DNA of 64,000 bases from Acuticoccus sp963704595 (lineage in GTDB: Bacteria > Pseudomonadota > Alphaproteobacteria > Rhizobiales > Amorphaceae): contig OY969922.1 in NCBI GenBank assembly GCA_963704595.1, positions 4,464,001 to 4,528,000 on the forward strand, read 5' to 3'. The position numbers and the translations under genes were made by a program. The first letter of the stretch is position 1; each line of letters starts with the position of its first letter. Below, piece by piece: positions 63,629 through 64,000 of this stretch. Below the pieces are notes generated by a model. The model was not told the DNA's origin and did not search any database. It worked only from the letters and a program-made list of their open reading frames with translations.

Positions 63629-64000
63629 GCGATGAGGTCGCCTACCTCAGCGCGGCCGAGCTTTCCGCCGCCTACGCCGCAGGCACCCTGTCGCCGGTGG
63701 AGACGACCGAGGTGGCGCTCTCCCGGATCGAGGCGATGGACCCGGTCCTCAACGCCTTCTGCCTCGTCGACGCCGACGCGGCCCGTGCAAGCGCGAAGGA
63801 ATCCGAGGCGCGCTGGCAGGCCGGCGCCCAGCACGGCCCGCTCGACGGCGTGCCCGTCTCGATCAAGGATCTGGTCCTCACCAAAGGCTGGCCGACCCTG
63901 CGCGGCTCCCGCACCATCGACCCGGCGGGACCGTGGGACGAGGATGGCCCGCCCGTCGCACGCCTGCGCGAAGCCGGCGCGGTGCTTCTGGGCAAGACGA
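63625..64000 (+). CDS. amidase (amidase signature family), N-terminal part, cut by window edge
   Basis: Hydrolyses amide bonds with a Ser-cisSer-Lys triad. The visible 125 residues start LSAAELSAAYAAGTLSPVE and carry the catalytic Lys in DGVPVSIKDLVLTKG, then TLRGSRTIDPAGPWDEDGP. The serines of the triad should follow just past the edge. GTG 63625 overlaps the permease stop, so transporter and enzyme are coupled; the imported solute is probably an amide. Confidence 0.87.
   Translation, partial: MSDEVAYLSAAELSAAYAAGTLSPVETTEVALSRIEAMDPVLNAFCLVDADAARASAKESEARWQAGAQHGPLDGVPVSIKDLVLTKGWPTLRGSRTIDPAGPWDEDGPPVARLREAGAVLLGKT

Overview
The window comes from a high-GC alphaproteobacterium, most likely of the Rhizobiales/Hyphomicrobiales. 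The evidence is a hisS-hisZ-hisG operon, FNR/FixK-controlled ccoNOQP and ccoGHIS clusters, an FnrN-type cysteine regulator, an alphaproteobacterial IF3, and heavy GC bias at third codon positions. The genus cannot be assigned from the sequence. I see no integrated phage, intact insertion sequence or CRISPR array.

Layout. 1-6.3 kb: dCTP deaminase (cut by the left edge), a small unknown protein, a 989-aa TonB-like Ala/Pro-rich membrane protein, a small exported protein and a TPR-methyltransferase. 6.4-15.5 kb: half of a type VI secretion system (tssB, tssC, hcp, tssE, tssF, tssG, clpV). The baseplate/membrane genes tssA, J, K, L, M and vgrG are absent, so they must lie elsewhere. 15.5-28.7 kb: housekeeping and catabolic genes, including an L,D-transpeptidase, a pyridoxal-kinase/DUF429 pair, a CitE-like lyase, ExoIII, a TAXI-TRAP transporter with a hydratase, a GST, an Ldh-family dehydrogenase, an SDR-GT8 pair and RlmB, followed by tRNA-Tyr. 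29.3-33.7 kb: a secreted GH16-RTX glycanase, a MOSC protein and OpgH. 33.9-37.1 kb: a tightly coupled four-gene operon (MDR dehydrogenase, QueD-like protein lacking the usual active-site residues, GT4 glycosyltransferase, methyltransferase). This is my best candidate for an undescribed pathway. 37.1-47.4 kb: NUDIX, malonyl-CoA decarboxylase, a HerA-like ATPase, an unusual barrel-like protein, hisS-hisZ-hisG, Tag and DUF2927.

47.6-57.8 kb is a microaerobic respiration locus: fnrN, an FNR box, ccoNOQP, a terminator, the wreck of a DUF3800 gene, a second FNR box, then ccoG-ccoH-small ORF-ccoI-ccoS. The oxidase (ccoNOQP) and its assembly/copper-supply machinery (ccoGHIS) are thus two separately initiated units under the same predicted regulator. 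57.8-64 kb: a hydrolase, a GT4, infC with an ATT start codon, a dispersed repeat, and a NitT/TauT-type ABC uptake gene set with its TetR regulator, two near-identical operators and an amidase running off the right edge.

Reading caution. Seventeen positions in otherwise well-conserved genes (hisS, ccoN twice, ccoO, ccoP, ccoG, clpV, malonyl-CoA decarboxylase twice, rlmB and others) need one base removed to restore the reading frame. All are single-base insertions, and removing them gives ORFs of normal length with natural stop/start overlaps. I treat these genes as intact with assembly errors, and give spans as if corrected. The DUF3800 remnant differs: it has several frame changes, damaged motifs and lower GC, and looks truly decayed. 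Two copies of a roughly 200-bp intergenic repeat (about 17.1-17.3 kb and 60.7-60.9 kb, inverted) share their flanks but carry different palindromic cores.
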